A stretch of 59,344 nt of DNA from Synechococcaceae cyanobacterium (GCA_947378425.1 CANCJV010000024.1:1-59344); one strand, 5' to 3'. Positions 8,157 to 17,201 are shown, counted from the first letter of the stretch. The notes: generated from the sequence alone by a model not told the origin. Numbers and translations are program-made.

Positions 8157-9226
8157 CGGTTCCACCGTTGCAATTTCCAGGGATCGAGGATGTCGTGGAT
8201 CAACAGCTCCCGCACCAGTACCTGCAGGCAGACCGCCAGAGGCAGGGCCAGCAGCAGGCCGAGGGGGCCGAAGACCACGGTGAACAGCAGCTGGGCCATC
8301 AGCGTGAAGCCCGGCAGCAACTTCAGCTGGTGATGCATCACCGAGGGGGTGATCACATAGCTCTCCAGGTTCTGGACGACCACGTAGAGCGCCAGCACGG
8401 CCAGCGCTTTCCAGGGTTCTTCCAGCAGGGCCACCGACATCGGGAACAGGGTGCTGAGTGTTGGCCCCACATTCGGGATGATGTTGAGCAGGCCGGCCAG
8501 CACCGCATTGGCGGCCACCAGCTTCACTCCCAGCAACGACAGCCCGAGGGCGGCCAGGCTGCCGACGCACAGGGAGCTGATCAGGACTCCCACCATCCAG
8601 GCACTGAGGGCATTGCCGCAGTGCAGCAGCGCCTGGCGCAGCCGGCGCCGATAAAAGGAGGGGGCCAGCAGCAGCAGCACCTCCCGATAGGCCTCCGGCT
8701 GAACCGCCACCATCAGGGCGACGGCCACGACGAACAGGGTCTGCAACAGAGCGGTGCCGAGATTGCCGGCAAAGTCCAGCAATTTCGACAAGCCGCCACC
8801 GAGGTTCGCCACCAGACCTCCCGCCGGTTCCGTCGGGGCGCTGAAGCTGTCACTCAGCCAGCCGAGGCTGCGATCGGAACTGCCGTAGACCATGCTTGAG
8901 GCCCGCTCCAGCCCTTGCTGCAGCAGCGAAAGCAGCAGGCTGGCCGCCTTGGGCAGCTTCTCGATCAGCTGGCTGAATTGCTCGATGAACGGCGGCACGA
9001 TCACGGCGCCGGCCACCACCAGCACCAGCACCAATCCCACCAGGCTCAGCAGCAGGGCCGTCAGCCGCGGCAGGCCCGATCGTCGGCGCACGGCCCCCAC
9101 CAGGGTGCACAGGGCCATGGCCAGCACCACCGCAGCGAAAATCAGCAGCACGGCGTGCCGCAGGCTCCACAGCAGCGCCAGCGCCGCCGTCAGACCGACC
9201 AGCCCCAGCCACTGCTCGAATTTCAA
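8153..9226 (-). CDS. AI-2E family transporter (PerM/YdiK-type permease), copy 2
   Basis: 357 residues with the same architecture as its downstream neighbour: N-terminal helices at about 7-45 and 58-80, a central amphipathic region, then [16 protein letters not shown], the same conserved P-x-x-G-P-type element, and a C-terminal [14 protein letters not shown] helix close in sequence to the copy at 7149. The two genes probably arose by tandem duplication. The start overlaps the psb28 stop by 4 nt, and the stop overlaps the next permease by 4 nt, so the three genes look like one translationally coupled unit. The substrate is unknown. Confidence 0.88.
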   Translation of the reverse strand: MKFEQWLGLVGLTAALALLWSLRHAVLLIFAAVVLAMALCTLVGAVRRRSGLPRLTALLLSLVGLVLVLVVAGAVIVPPFIEQFSQLIEKLPKAASLLLSLLQQGLERASSMVYGSSDRSLGWLSDSFSAPTEPAGGLVANLGGGLSKLLDFAGNLGTALLQTLFVVAVALMVAVQPEAYREVLLLLAPSFYRRRLRQALLHCGNALSAWMVGVLISSLCVGSLAALGLSLLGVKLVAANAVLAGLLNIIPNVGPTLSTLFPMSVALLEEPWKALAVLALYVVVQNLESYVITPSVMHHQLKLLPGFTLMAQLLFTVVFGPLGLLLALPLAVCLQVLVRELLIHDILDPWKLQRWNR

Positions 9227-9600
9227 GCCTCCGCTTCTCCCTCTTCAGCCGGTACTTCGTCGTCCTTGCCGGCGAAACCAAGGTCATGACCGTCGGCGTA
9301 GCGCTGGGCGAAGCGCATGAAGCGTTCGAAATCGGCGGTGGTTTTCCAGGTGTAGGTGGCTTCCAGAGCAAAGGGCTTGCCATTGACGAAGCGGGCTTTG
9401 ACCTCGCGGGTCACCAGTTCCCCCTCCTCGTCGACCAGGAACATGCCGGTGATGTCGCCCATCGTTTCCGGCGCCAGGGCCACCGGCTCCTCGAACACGA
9501 ACAGGGCCTGGCCAGTGCGGCCATCACGGGAGCGGGTGAGCCGGATGTCGGGCACGACCGGTTCGTCCACGCCCCGAAAGAACTGAATGGCGGCGCCCAT
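9223..9600 (-). CDS. psb28: Photosystem II assembly protein Psb28
   Basis: Psb28 binds the cytoplasmic face of CP47-containing photosystem II assembly intermediates and helps coordinate chlorophyll supply and repair. From ATG 9600 the product has 125 residues. It shows the family blocks IQFFRGVDE near the start, [11 protein letters not shown], then [12 protein letters not shown] with [13 protein letters not shown], and the FMRFAQRYA helix near the end. The last 20 residues are acidic and extend beyond many homologues. It is the first gene of a run with two AI-2E permeases, and is divergent from gun4 with a 140-bp gap. Confidence 0.93.
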   Translation of the reverse strand: MGAAIQFFRGVDEPVVPDIRLTRSRDGRTGQALFVFEEPVALAPETMGDITGMFLVDEEGELVTREVKARFVNGKPFALEATYTWKTTADFERFMRFAQRYADGHDLGFAGKDDEVPAEEGEAEA

Positions 9601-9740
9601 GACCTTTGAGCAAAACGGGATCCTAGGCAGGGCGCCGGCAGCGGACCCGCGCGGCTGGCTGCCCGGGATTCTGTTCTCCCTGACATAGTGGGGGGCGCCG
9701 ACGGCCCCCGGCCGCACGTCCCTTCGGCAGACCGTTCTCC

Positions 9741-10478
9741 ATGCTCTCCGGTCCCCCGGTCACCAGCACCGCCCGCGCCGATCAGCTGCTCGAACGCTTT
9801 CTTTCCGGCTCGACGCGTCAGCGCCGCAGCCTGTTGGCGCAGATCGAGCAACGTCGCAGCGAGTTGTTGCCCCTGATCCCAGATCAGCTCGATCGCCTCG
9901 ATGCCACCGGCGACGACTGGGCTGCGGGTCTGCTGGTGCAGCTGCTGCTGGCTGAGGGTCAGGCCGAGCCTTTCCTGGCCCGCCATCCGACGGGCTGGCT
10001 GGCGGTGGGCAGCGCCGCCGGCCTCGACTACGCTCCCCTGCAACAGCATCTGATGCGGCAGCAGTTCGAGGATGCCGATCGGCTCACCAGCACGATGCTG
10101 CGCCAACTGGCGGGTCCGGCAGCCGAGCAGCGCGGCTATGTCTTCTACAGCGAAGTCGCCCCGATTCCCCCCGTCGATCTCGAGTCGCTCGATCGGCTCT
10201 GGATCTGCTATTCACGCGGTCGTTTCGGCTTTTCGGTGCAGGGCAGGCTGCTGCAGGCCTGCAACGGCGCGTGGGAGCGTCTCTGGCCCCGTCTGGGCTG
10301 GAAACAGGAGGGTCGCTGGACCCGCTATCCCGGTTCCTTCACCTGGTCCCTGGAGGCTCCCGAAGGCCACATGCCCCTGGTCAACCAATTGCGGGGCGTG
10401 CGGCTGATGGATGCCCTGCTCCACCATCCGGCGATCGTGCAACGCAGCCAGGCAGCCTCCGGCCGAACATCGGGCTAG
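9741..10478 (+). CDS. gun4: GUN4-domain porphyrin-binding protein
   Basis: GUN4 binds protoporphyrin IX and Mg-protoporphyrin IX and activates the ChlH subunit of Mg-chelatase, steering tetrapyrroles into chlorophyll. The 245-residue protein has an N-terminal helical repeat-like domain (about 10-85) and the GUN4 core from about 90. The core includes [24 protein letters not shown], a Trp in [18 protein letters not shown], and [16 protein letters not shown] with the flexible ligand loop. It is divergent from psb28, so both chlorophyll-related genes share one intergenic region. Confidence 0.92.
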   Translation: MLSGPPVTSTARADQLLERFLSGSTRQRRSLLAQIEQRRSELLPLIPDQLDRLDATGDDWAAGLLVQLLLAEGQAEPFLARHPTGWLAVGSAAGLDYAPLQQHLMRQQFEDADRLTSTMLRQLAGPAAEQRGYVFYSEVAPIPPVDLESLDRLWICYSRGRFGFSVQGRLLQACNGAWERLWPRLGWKQEGRWTRYPGSFTWSLEAPEGHMPLVNQLRGVRLMDALLHHPAIVQRSQAASGRTSG

Positions 10479-10521
10479 GGTCACAAAAGAAGCTGCAGAT
10501 CTCTGCAGGCCAATACCGCAG

Positions 10522-10965
10522 ATGCCATCGCGCTGGGCCGATTTCATCACGCCGTCAACGCTGCAGTTGGCTCCCCTGGTTGAGATTCTGCTGGAACCCG
10601 TCGACTGCGCGACCCGACTGGCTGAATTGCAGCTGGGGCTCCATGAAGCCCTGGTCAATGCCGTGCGCCATGGCAATGGCTGTGATCCGGGTAAGTGCCT
10701 GCGGGTGCGGCTGATCGTCACACCCCGCTGGTTGGTGTGGCAGATCCAGGATGAGGGACCCGGGGTACCGAAGTGCTCCCGGCTGCATGCCTTGCCCGAG
10801 GCCGTGGATGCCCTGGCCGGACGCGGGCTGTTTCTGATCCACCACTGTTTTGACGATGTGCGCTGGAGCCCCCGCGGCAATCGGCTGCAGCTGGCCGTGC
10901 GCCGTCCGGAGCGATCGCCACTGGCCCGGTTCAGTGCCCGTGGCTGGGGCAGCCCGGATCACTGA
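10522..10965 (+). CDS. Anti-sigma-factor-type ATP-binding protein (HATPase_c_2, RsbW-like)
   Basis: 147 residues from ATG 10522. It has the GHKL ATPase motifs of the RsbW/SpoIIAB serine-kinase group: N-box LHEALVNAVRHGN near 42, G1-type DEGPGV near 80, and G2-type GRGLFLI near 103. These proteins phosphorylate anti-sigma antagonists or bind sigma factors directly. No partner sigma or STAS gene is adjacent, so the target is unknown. The gene lies 43 nt after gun4 on the same strand. Its last 35 nt overlap the convergent gene at 10931. Confidence 0.8.
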   Translation: MPSRWADFITPSTLQLAPLVEILLEPVDCATRLAELQLGLHEALVNAVRHGNGCDPGKCLRVRLIVTPRWLVWQIQDEGPGVPKCSRLHALPEAVDALAGRGLFLIHHCFDDVRWSPRGNRLQLAVRRPERSPLARFSARGWGSPDH

Positions 10966-11332
10966 TTTCGGCCTTCAACCAACCGATCGCGTGCTCCAGC
11001 AGCGCGATCGCGTCCTGGCGGGCTGTACCCATGGCCCGATCCGCCGGCTGGTCGGCGCTCAACAGCAGCACGAGCGCGGCGGCGACCTGTTCGCTGGCCC
11101 GCCGGCAGCGCTGGGCTTTGAGAGCATGCCAATCACGATCGTGAATCACCAGCCGGCGCTGCAGATCCTGGGCCAGCTCCACGGCCCCCTCGGGCCACAG
11201 CTGCCGATCCGCCCCGCTGGTTGGCTTCGGCTGGGACAATGGATTCACCACTGGATGCGGACGGGGGGTTGACCACCATCCTGGCCCCCCTGGGTGGTCT
11301 GCTTCAGGTCCCTTGCTGCGATCGTTGCCCAT
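10931..11332 (-). CDS. Conserved cyanobacterial hypothetical protein (possibly DUF6439)
   Basis: 133 residues from ATG 11332. The first 40 residues are Pro/Gly-rich. The conserved-looking part is helical: WPEGAVELAQDLQ, then DRDWHALKAQRCRRASEQVAAALV, and a C-terminal AIGWLKAEISDPGCPSHGH. I recall similar small proteins in picocyanobacteria under the DUF6439 label, but cannot confirm it here. No function is known. It is convergent with and overlaps the anti-sigma-type ATPase gene by 35 nt, and its start codon overlaps that of the gene at 11331. Confidence 0.65.
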   Translation of the reverse strand: MGNDRSKGPEADHPGGPGWWSTPRPHPVVNPLSQPKPTSGADRQLWPEGAVELAQDLQRRLVIHDRDWHALKAQRCRRASEQVAAALVLLLSADQPADRAMGTARQDAIALLEHAIGWLKAEISDPGCPSHGH

Positions 11333-11621
11333 GATCCGACCTGTCCAGCGATCCGCTAGCCGAGGCGGGCGCACTGGCCTCACCCCGCCCGGGGTGTTGC
11401 ACCATCTCGCCGCCGTGCTGAGTCTCGGCCTGCGCCAGCCGCCACCGGAGCCCTGCGGGGCGCTGATGCGGCGCCGTCGTCAGCGCCTGGCCCTGGCCCA
11501 GCGATTGCTGGACCCCCTTCCCCAAGGTCTGCGCTCAAGCCGCCTGGGCGCTGAGCGGTTCTGGCAGGGGCTGCGCTGGGGCGGGCTGGGCTTGATCGTC
11601 GCCTGTCTGCTGCAGCGCTAG
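11331..11621 (+). CDS. Hypothetical protein, Arg-rich with C-terminal hydrophobic segment
   Basis: 96 residues from ATG 11331. The composition is Arg-rich (RRRRQR near 52) and a short hydrophobic tail (GGLGLIVACLL) lies at the end, which could anchor it to a membrane. Codon use is like its neighbours (mostly G or C at third positions), which is the main reason to list it. Its stop overlaps the convergent methyltransferase by 4 nt, and its start shares bases with the start of the minus-strand gene. No family is recognised and it could be spurious. Confidence 0.45.
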   Translation: MIRPVQRSASRGGRTGLTPPGVLHHLAAVLSLGLRQPPPEPCGALMRRRRQRLALAQRLLDPLPQGLRSSRLGAERFWQGLRWGGLGLIVACLLQR

Positions 11622-12706
11622 ACGGGCTTACGCGCCGCCCAGACCCGCGTCATGAAATGGGTCTCGGCAGCCACCGCCTCAAACCCCGCCTGCTGCAGCC
11701 TCGCTTCGATCGAGTCGCTGATGTAATCGCGGTAGTACGGCTCGTGGAAGACGCGGCGGAAGTTGTCCATCACCGGCTTGAAGTCTGGTGAATCCTGCAG
11801 TTGCACCGAATCGGCCAGCACCAGCACACCCCCGGGTTCCAGCAGGCGGAAGGCTTCGTCGATCACGTTCTGGCGCGCCTGGGCTGGCAGCTCATGCAGT
11901 AGGAATACGCAGCTCACGGCCTGGAAGCAGCCGTCGGCGAACGGCATGGCTTCGCCGTTGCCCTGCACCAGCTGGGGCAGCTCGCCGTTGAGCTGGGAGA
12001 GCCAGCGATTGGCCTGGCGCAGGTAGGCGCTCGAGAGATCCAGACCCACCAGCTGGGCGTGGGGCAGGGCGCCGCGCAGCTGGCGCAGGGTGCGGCCGGT
12101 GCCGGTGGCCACGTCCAGCACCCGCACGGAACTGGCTGGTCGATGGGAGAAGGACTCCAGGCCCCGGCGCAGGGGCTTGAGGATGCGGCGCCGCATCGGC
12201 TCGGCCGTGCCATTGAAGAGGATCTCCACTCCCAGGTCGTAGAGGGCGGCGGAATGATCGCTGAGGTAGCCGTCAGTCTGGTGGTGGAAGTTCTGGAGGT
12301 AGTACTCCGGAAAGGCCTCGCGGTTCAGATCCCTGGGGAGATCACGCACATTGCGCTCCTGGCGCCGCCGCCAGGTGAGGGGTAGATCCAGCCACAGCAG
12401 GGGATAGCGCGTGGCCCAGTCCAGCCAGGGGGCATCAAACAGCAGGGAAGTTGGATAGATGCCCTGCTCGGCTTCCTGCCAGTCCAGTTCGGTGAGACGG
12501 TCCATCGACTGGCGCAGCTGATCGAGCAGCTCGGCCGGCACCGGCTCGGTTCTGGGGGACCCATCCGGCGCCAGTAAGCCCATCAGACGGGTGCTGGCTT
12601 CCTTGTGGGCCAGGCCGACAAGGCTCTTGCCCTGCTGCATCGTCCGATAGGCCAGCTTGGTGAGCGTTTCAGGCACGGAAGCGGAATGGGGTTCGGATGT
12701 CGCCAT
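11618..12706 (-). CDS. Class I SAM-dependent methyltransferase
   Basis: 362 residues. The N-terminal 190 residues are a helical region with several Trp residues (PWLDWATRYPLLWLDLPL) and a conserved-looking FPEYYLQNFHHQTDGYLSD. The Rossmann methyltransferase domain follows with motif I VLDVATGTGR near 197, the motif II acid in LVGLDLS, NGEAMPFADG before motif IV, and LLEPGGVLVLAD as motif V/VI. It resembles ubiquinone/menaquinone-type C-methyltransferases in the core, but the substrate is unknown. Start ATG 12706 is well separated from the glnA terminator. Confidence 0.85.
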   Translation of the reverse strand: MATSEPHSASVPETLTKLAYRTMQQGKSLVGLAHKEASTRLMGLLAPDGSPRTEPVPAELLDQLRQSMDRLTELDWQEAEQGIYPTSLLFDAPWLDWATRYPLLWLDLPLTWRRRQERNVRDLPRDLNREAFPEYYLQNFHHQTDGYLSDHSAALYDLGVEILFNGTAEPMRRRILKPLRRGLESFSHRPASSVRVLDVATGTGRTLRQLRGALPHAQLVGLDLSSAYLRQANRWLSQLNGELPQLVQGNGEAMPFADGCFQAVSCVFLLHELPAQARQNVIDEAFRLLEPGGVLVLADSVQLQDSPDFKPVMDNFRRVFHEPYYRDYISDSIEARLQQAGFEAVAAETHFMTRVWAARKPV

Positions 12707-12760
12707 TCCAACAGGTTCTTACGCCAAACGAGGGCTGCCGCCATAGACGGCCCAGCCGGC

Positions 12761-12785
12761 AAAAAGCCCCGACGTCAGCCGGGGC
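12761..12785 (-). terminator. Intrinsic terminator after glnA
   Basis: On the minus strand the sequence forms an 8-bp stem (GCCCCGGC with GTCGGGGC, one G-T pair) around a TGAC tetraloop. Five Ts follow. It begins 29 nt after the glnA stop. Confidence 0.85.
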
Positions 12786-12813
12786 CCTGTGATCAACAGT
12801 GAACGACCTGAAA

Positions 12814-14232
12814 TCAGGCGTCGTAGTACATCACGAATTCGTGGGGATGGGGCCGCTGGCGCAGCTGCTGCACTTCCTCGTATTTGAGGGCGATCCAGTT
12901 GTTGATGAAGTCCTCGCTGAAGACACCACCGGCCAGCAGGTAATCCTTGTCACGATCCAGCGCCTCGAGGGCGCCATTGAGGGAGGCGGGAACTGTGGAG
13001 ATCTTCGCGAGCTCCTCCGCGGAGAGCTCAAACAGGTCGACATCGGTGCCATCGCCGGGATCGATCTGGTTCTTGATGCCATCGATGCCGGCCATCAACA
13101 TGGCCGAGAAGGCGATGTAGGGGTTGGCCAGGGCATCGCCGGAGCGGAACTCCAGGCGCTTGGCCTTGGGGCTGGGGCCGGTGAGCGGGATGCGCACCGC
13201 CGCTGAGCGGTTGCCCTGGGAATACACCAGGTTCACCGGGGCCTCGAAACCGGGCACCAGGCGCTTGTAGCTGTTGGTGGTCGGGTTGGTGAAGGCCAGG
13301 AAGCTGGGGGCGTGCTTGAGCAGTCCGCCGATGTACCAGCGAGCGGTCTGGGAGAGATTGGCGTAGGTGCCTTCGCCGAAGAACAGGGGCTGTCCGCCTT
13401 TCCAGAGGCTCTGATGCACGTGCATGCCGCTGCCGTTGTCCGCGAACACGGGCTTGGGCATAAAGGTGGCCGTTTTGCCATACTTTTTGGCAATATTACG
13501 AACCACATATTTGTAGATCATCACGTTGTCAGCTGCGCTGATCAGTTCGGCGAACTTGATGCCGAGTTCGTGCTGAGCTGTGGCAACTTCATGGTGTTGC
13601 TTTTCCACCGGCACACCCAGGGAGGCCATGGTCAGCAGCATCTCACTACGGATGTCCTGAAGCGTGTCATTGGGGGCGACGGGAAAGTAACCCTCTTTGA
13701 GCAGGATTTTATAAGCGAGGTTGCCGCCCTCTTCGGCCCGGTCCGTGTTCCAGGCCGCCTCGATTGAGTCGACGCTGTAGAAGCTGGAGCCGTTGCCGCT
13801 CTTGTAGCGAACATCGTCGAAAATGAAGAATTCGGGCTCAGGGCCAAAGAAGGCGGTGTCGGCCAGGCCGGTGGTGCCGAGATACTCCAGCGCCTTCTGG
13901 GCCAGAGCGCGGGGGCAGCGTCCGTAGGGCTTGCCGCTGCGCGGTTCCTGGATCGAGCAGATCAGGCTCAGGGTCTTGTGGCTGTAAAAAGGATCGATCC
14001 AGGCGGTGTTCGGATCGGGAACCATCGCCATGTCCGACTCGTTGATCGCTTTCCAGCCGCGGATCGAGGAGCCATCGAAGGCCACGCCTTCGGTGAACGA
14101 GGATTCGTCAATCAGGTCATTGCAGACCGTCAGGTGCTGCCACTTGCCATGGAGATCGACGAACTTCAGGTCGATCAGCTCAATGCCTTCGTCCTTGATC
14201 TGACGAAGAACGTCCTGGGCGGATTTGGCCAT
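12814..14232 (-). CDS. glnA: Glutamine synthetase type I
   Basis: GS makes glutamine from glutamate, ammonium and ATP and is the entry point of nitrogen assimilation (GS-GOGAT). The start at 14232 (MAKSAQDVL) gives 472 residues, typical of GSI. Visible are the [10 protein letters not shown] region, [12 protein letters not shown] (metal-binding Glu), [11 protein letters not shown] (substrate/His loop) and NRSAAVRIP. The tyrosine adenylylated in enterobacterial GS is Phe401 here ([10 protein letters not shown]), in line with cyanobacteria controlling GS with GifA/GifB inactivating factors instead. A consensus NtcA site and -10 box precede it, and a strong terminator follows. Confidence 0.97.
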   Translation of the reverse strand: MAKSAQDVLRQIKDEGIELIDLKFVDLHGKWQHLTVCNDLIDESSFTEGVAFDGSSIRGWKAINESDMAMVPDPNTAWIDPFYSHKTLSLICSIQEPRSGKPYGRCPRALAQKALEYLGTTGLADTAFFGPEPEFFIFDDVRYKSGNGSSFYSVDSIEAAWNTDRAEEGGNLAYKILLKEGYFPVAPNDTLQDIRSEMLLTMASLGVPVEKQHHEVATAQHELGIKFAELISAADNVMIYKYVVRNIAKKYGKTATFMPKPVFADNGSGMHVHQSLWKGGQPLFFGEGTYANLSQTARWYIGGLLKHAPSFLAFTNPTTNSYKRLVPGFEAPVNLVYSQGNRSAAVRIPLTGPSPKAKRLEFRSGDALANPYIAFSAMLMAGIDGIKNQIDPGDGTDVDLFELSAEELAKISTVPASLNGALEALDRDKDYLLAGGVFSEDFINNWIALKYEEVQQLRQRPHPHEFVMYYDA

Positions 14233-14279
14233 GCCACGGTGAGAAACTGGGAATCGCCGCCCCAGGGACGGCAGGCTGG

Positions 14280-14322
14280 AAGGTACGGACCGAAACCGAT
14301 GCTTTTGTGTATCGGTTGCTAC
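14280..14322 (-). promoter_or_regulatory. NtcA-activated promoter of glnA
   Basis: A perfect NtcA palindrome, GTA-N8-TAC, spans 14309-14322. Reading toward glnA, 23 nt separate it from TACCTT (14285-14280), which fits the TAN3T -10 element. This is the canonical class II NtcA-activated layout (GTAN8TAC, about 22 nt, TAN3T). The start codon lies 47 nt beyond the -10 box. The assignment is from sequence match only. Confidence 0.85.
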
Positions 14323-14477
14323 CAAGCGGCCGGTTCGGGTTGGATCGCTGTCGCGGCAGAGGCGCTCCATGGCTGCGTAACCGTTTCTGTCAACTTGCCC
14401 AGATCGACTCTGGCCAAAGGACTCTGGCGGTTTGCGAGTGCTAGCTTCCGCTCCAGGTGCGTCGATTTGATCCGACC

Positions 14478-14999
14478 ATGCGCGATGCCATCAGTGGCCT
14501 GATCGGCCGCTACGACCAGCTGGGCCGCTATTTCGATCGGTCGGCTGTCGATCGTATCGATTTCTTTTTCGCCCAGTCCACGATTCGGCTGGCGGCGGTC
14601 GAGCTGATCAACCGCGAAGCGGCCACGATCGTGCGCGAAGCGTCCCAGCGCCTCTGGCTGGAGGATCCTGAGCTGATCCTGCCCGGTGGCAATGCCTACA
14701 CCACCCGTCGCCTGGCGGCCTGCCTGCGCGACCTGGATTACTTCCTGCGTTATGCCAGCTACGCGTTGATTGCCGACGATCTCACCATCCTCGACGAACG
14801 GGTGCTCAACGGTCTCGATGACACCTACAAGAGTCTTGGTGTACCCACCGGCCCGACAGTGCGCGGCATCGCCCTGCTGGGCGACGTGGTCAGTGAGATG
14901 CTGACGGAAGCGGGTGTGGCCGATGCCGCCTCAGTGGTGCGGGTGCCTTTTGAGCACCTGGTGCGTGGGCTCGCCACCAGCAATGTGCGCGCCCGCTGA
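14478..14999 (+). CDS. apcF: Allophycocyanin beta-18 subunit ApcF
   Basis: ApcF is a minor phycobilisome-core subunit that replaces one ApcB in the terminal-emitter trimer and interacts with ApcE to pass energy to photosystem II. From ATG 14478 it has 173 residues, close to the usual 169. The globin-like phycobiliprotein fold is visible. Asn72 in GGNAYTT is the site methylated in beta-type subunits, and Cys82 in AACLRDLDY is the phycocyanobilin attachment site. GPTVRGI near the C-terminus is also typical. It is divergent from glnA, with a 245-bp shared upstream region that includes the NtcA site. Confidence 0.93.
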   Translation: MRDAISGLIGRYDQLGRYFDRSAVDRIDFFFAQSTIRLAAVELINREAATIVREASQRLWLEDPELILPGGNAYTTRRLAACLRDLDYFLRYASYALIADDLTILDERVLNGLDDTYKSLGVPTGPTVRGIALLGDVVSEMLTEAGVADAASVVRVPFEHLVRGLATSNVRAR

Positions 15000-15405
15000 G
15001 TGCCCAGGCCACGGCAGCGGTTGCCGACCAGTCCGTCTGGATTCAGCAAAGTTCATCCGGATTCAGATCGCAGGGCGATCGGGTGGGCTGTATTCGCTTG
15101 AGCGTTGAATCGCCGAGCGATGACGCTGCTCCCAGGCGGTGGCTGCTGGTTCACGACACGCCCTTCAGCTCATGCCGTGGCTGCCATGAAGGTGCCGCGA
15201 AGGGGTGCTGCAAGGGCGGCCTCCCGCCGGTCCCCTTCCCGCAGTCGTCTCACCCCTGCCGTTGTCAAGGGTTTTCAGCGCTGCCCGCTCCCAGCCCTGC
15301 TGCGTCTGGGGCCGTTGCATTCAGCCGCCCTGGGCAGCGGACGGGGTCCGCCGTTCCCTAATCTCAGCCCACCCGTCCGTCGCCGCTCCGGTCTTGGTTC
15401 TTTCC
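15000..15405. other. 406-bp region between apcF and the aminotransferase, no gene seen
   Basis: No supported ORF, tRNA or terminator with a T-run was found. The aminotransferase frame is open back to 15205, but the extension is Pro/Ser/Arg-rich and unlike the family. A short imperfect direct repeat with GGATTCAG occurs near 15040-15066. Confidence 0.5.
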
Positions 15406-16584
15406 GTGCAGCCTCCGATCAATTCCAGCCATCGGCTCCAGCTCGATCCGATCGCCACCCCAGAACGTCTGCTGCTCGGCCCGGGTCCCTCCAATGCCCA
15501 TCCCAAGGTGCTCGAGGCCCTGGCCCGTCCCCCGATCGGCCATCTCGATCCCCTCTACATCGAGTTGATGGGCGAGGTGCAGGAGCTGCTGCGCTACGCC
15601 TGGCAAACCGACAATCGGCTCACGATTCCGATGAGCGGCACCGGCAGCGCCGCCATGGAGGCCACCCTGGCCAACACCATCGAACCCGGCGACAAGGTGC
15701 TGGTGGCGGTGATGGGTTACTTCGGGCTGCGCCTGGTGGACATGGCCGGTCGTTACCGGGCCGAAGTGGTCAGTATCGAGAAGCCCTGGGGTGAAGCCTT
15801 CAGCCTCGAGGAGCTGGAGCAGGCGCTGATCACCCACAAGCCGGCCATCCTGGCGATGGTTCATGCCGAAACCTCCACGGGGGTGTGCCAGCCGATGGAG
15901 GGCATCGGTGAGCTCTGCCGCCAGCACGATTGCCTCCTGCTGCTCGACACCGTCACCTCCCTGGGCGCCGTCCCCCTGTTGCTGGACGAATGGCAGGTGG
16001 ATCTGGCCTACAGCTGCAGCCAGAAGGGGCTCAGCTGCCCTCCGGGACTCGGCCCCTTCACCATGGGACCGCGGGCTGAGGCCAAGTTGGCAGCCCGCAG
16101 CGGCAAGGTGCCCAATTGGTACCTCGATGTCTCCCTGCTCAATCAGTACTGGGGCAGCGACCGGGTCTATCACCACACCGCCCCGGTGAACATGAACTTC
16201 GGCATGCGCGAAGCTCTGCGGCTGCTGGCCGAAGAAGGCCTGGACAACGCCTGGATCCGCCATCGCCGCAATGCCGAGCGGCTCTGGGTCGGTCTCGAGC
16301 GGCTGGGCCTCAGCCTGCATGTGCCGCTCGAGCTGCGCCTGCCCACGCTCACCACCGTGCGGATTCCCGAGGGAGTGGATGGCAAGGCGTTCAGCCGGCA
16401 CCTGCTCGACACCCATGGCATCGAGGTCGGTGGCGGTCTCGGTGCCCTGGCGGGTAAGGTCTGGCGCATCGGCCTGATGGGCTACAACAGCACCCCGGAC
16501 AACGTCGATCGCCTGCTGGGCCTGCTGGAAGAGGAACTGCCCGCCTTCCTGCCCAGCTCGGCAGTACCCCTGTTGGTCGGCTGA
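15406..16584 (+). CDS. Alanine/serine--glyoxylate aminotransferase family protein (class V, PLP)
   Basis: A fold-type I PLP enzyme of the alanine-glyoxylate/serine-pyruvate group; in cyanobacteria it is thought to recycle photorespiratory glyoxylate, and older databases call relatives the small subunit of soluble hydrogenase. GTG at 15406 gives 392 residues starting just before the conserved LLLGPGPSN block. Other landmarks are MSGTGSAAMEA (PLP phosphate contact), HAETSTGV, the DTVTSLGAVPL aspartate that pairs with the PLP nitrogen, and YSCSQKGLSCPPG with the Schiff-base lysine. The actual amino donor cannot be read from sequence. It is convergent with tadA. Confidence 0.88.
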   Translation: MQPPINSSHRLQLDPIATPERLLLGPGPSNAHPKVLEALARPPIGHLDPLYIELMGEVQELLRYAWQTDNRLTIPMSGTGSAAMEATLANTIEPGDKVLVAVMGYFGLRLVDMAGRYRAEVVSIEKPWGEAFSLEELEQALITHKPAILAMVHAETSTGVCQPMEGIGELCRQHDCLLLLDTVTSLGAVPLLLDEWQVDLAYSCSQKGLSCPPGLGPFTMGPRAEAKLAARSGKVPNWYLDVSLLNQYWGSDRVYHHTAPVNMNFGMREALRLLAEEGLDNAWIRHRRNAERLWVGLERLGLSLHVPLELRLPTLTTVRIPEGVDGKAFSRHLLDTHGIEVGGGLGALAGKVWRIGLMGYNSTPDNVDRLLGLLEEELPAFLPSSAVPLLVG

Positions 16585-16595
16585 AGGCGGCGACC

Positions 16596-16619
16596 CCCAG
16601 GGGCGACTCCCCCCCTGGG
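16596..16619. terminator. Stem-loop between convergent genes
   Basis: A perfect 8-bp inverted repeat (CCCAGGGG with CCCCTGGG, 8-nt loop) lies 12 nt after the aminotransferase stop and 48 nt after the tadA stop. There is no T-run, so it is a weak candidate for a bidirectional terminator or RNA stabiliser. Confidence 0.4.
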
Positions 16620-16666
16620 CTAGGACCTTCCAGAGCCACGGTCCCCAAGGCCAGCTTTCCTGGCGC

Positions 16667-17137
16667 TCAGGCCTGGGAGCGGCGACGGCGAAACCAGTCG
16701 CTCAGCTGCTGTTGGGCCGCCGGCCCCTGCACCCCCCCCAGGATCACCATGTGGTGGTGGGCGCTGGGATCGGCGGCCAGGTTGAGACAGCCACCGAGGG
16801 CACCCCGTTTGGCATCGACGGCGCCGAACACCACCCGGCCGACACGGGCCTGAATCAGGGCACCGGCGCACATCGGGCAGGGTTCCAGGGTGACCAGCAG
16901 GCTGCAATCGTTGAAGCGCCAGTCCCCCCGCAGGGCCGCCGCCTGGCGCAGGGCCACCAGTTCGGCGTGGCCGAGGGGATCCTGCTGGCGATGGCGGCGG
17001 TTGCTGCCCCAACCGAGGCAATGCCCCTGGCGATCGAGGATCACCGCCGCCACCGGGATCTCCCCCTGGGCTCCCACGCGCCCGGCCTGGCGCAGCAGGC
17101 GTTCCATCCAGAATTCATCGTGCCGGCGCTGCTCCAT
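16667..17137 (-). CDS. tadA: tRNA-specific adenosine deaminase TadA
   Basis: TadA converts adenosine 34 to inosine in tRNA-Arg(ACG), allowing one tRNA to read three codons. The 156-residue protein has the zinc deaminase signature: GHAELVAL supplies the zinc-binding His and the proton-shuttle Glu, and LEPCPMCAGA supplies the two zinc-binding Cys. The C-terminal half with VFGAVDAKRGALGG is characteristic of TadA rather than cytosine deaminases. It is divergent from the PLP decarboxylase gene with 64 bp between starts. Confidence 0.92.
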   Translation of the reverse strand: MEQRRHDEFWMERLLRQAGRVGAQGEIPVAAVILDRQGHCLGWGSNRRHRQQDPLGHAELVALRQAAALRGDWRFNDCSLLVTLEPCPMCAGALIQARVGRVVFGAVDAKRGALGGCLNLAADPSAHHHMVILGGVQGPAAQQQLSDWFRRRRSQA

Positions 17138-17201
17138 GGCTCCCTTGTAGCCGCAGGCGGGGGGGCAGCGGGCAGAATGCCCCCCACAGCGTCCATCCCC
17201 G

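Noticed and set aside
12814-14370. 46-residue N-terminal extension of glnA
   Set aside because: The extension lies across the -10 box and NtcA site and is not conserved; MAKSAQDVL at 14232 is the family start.
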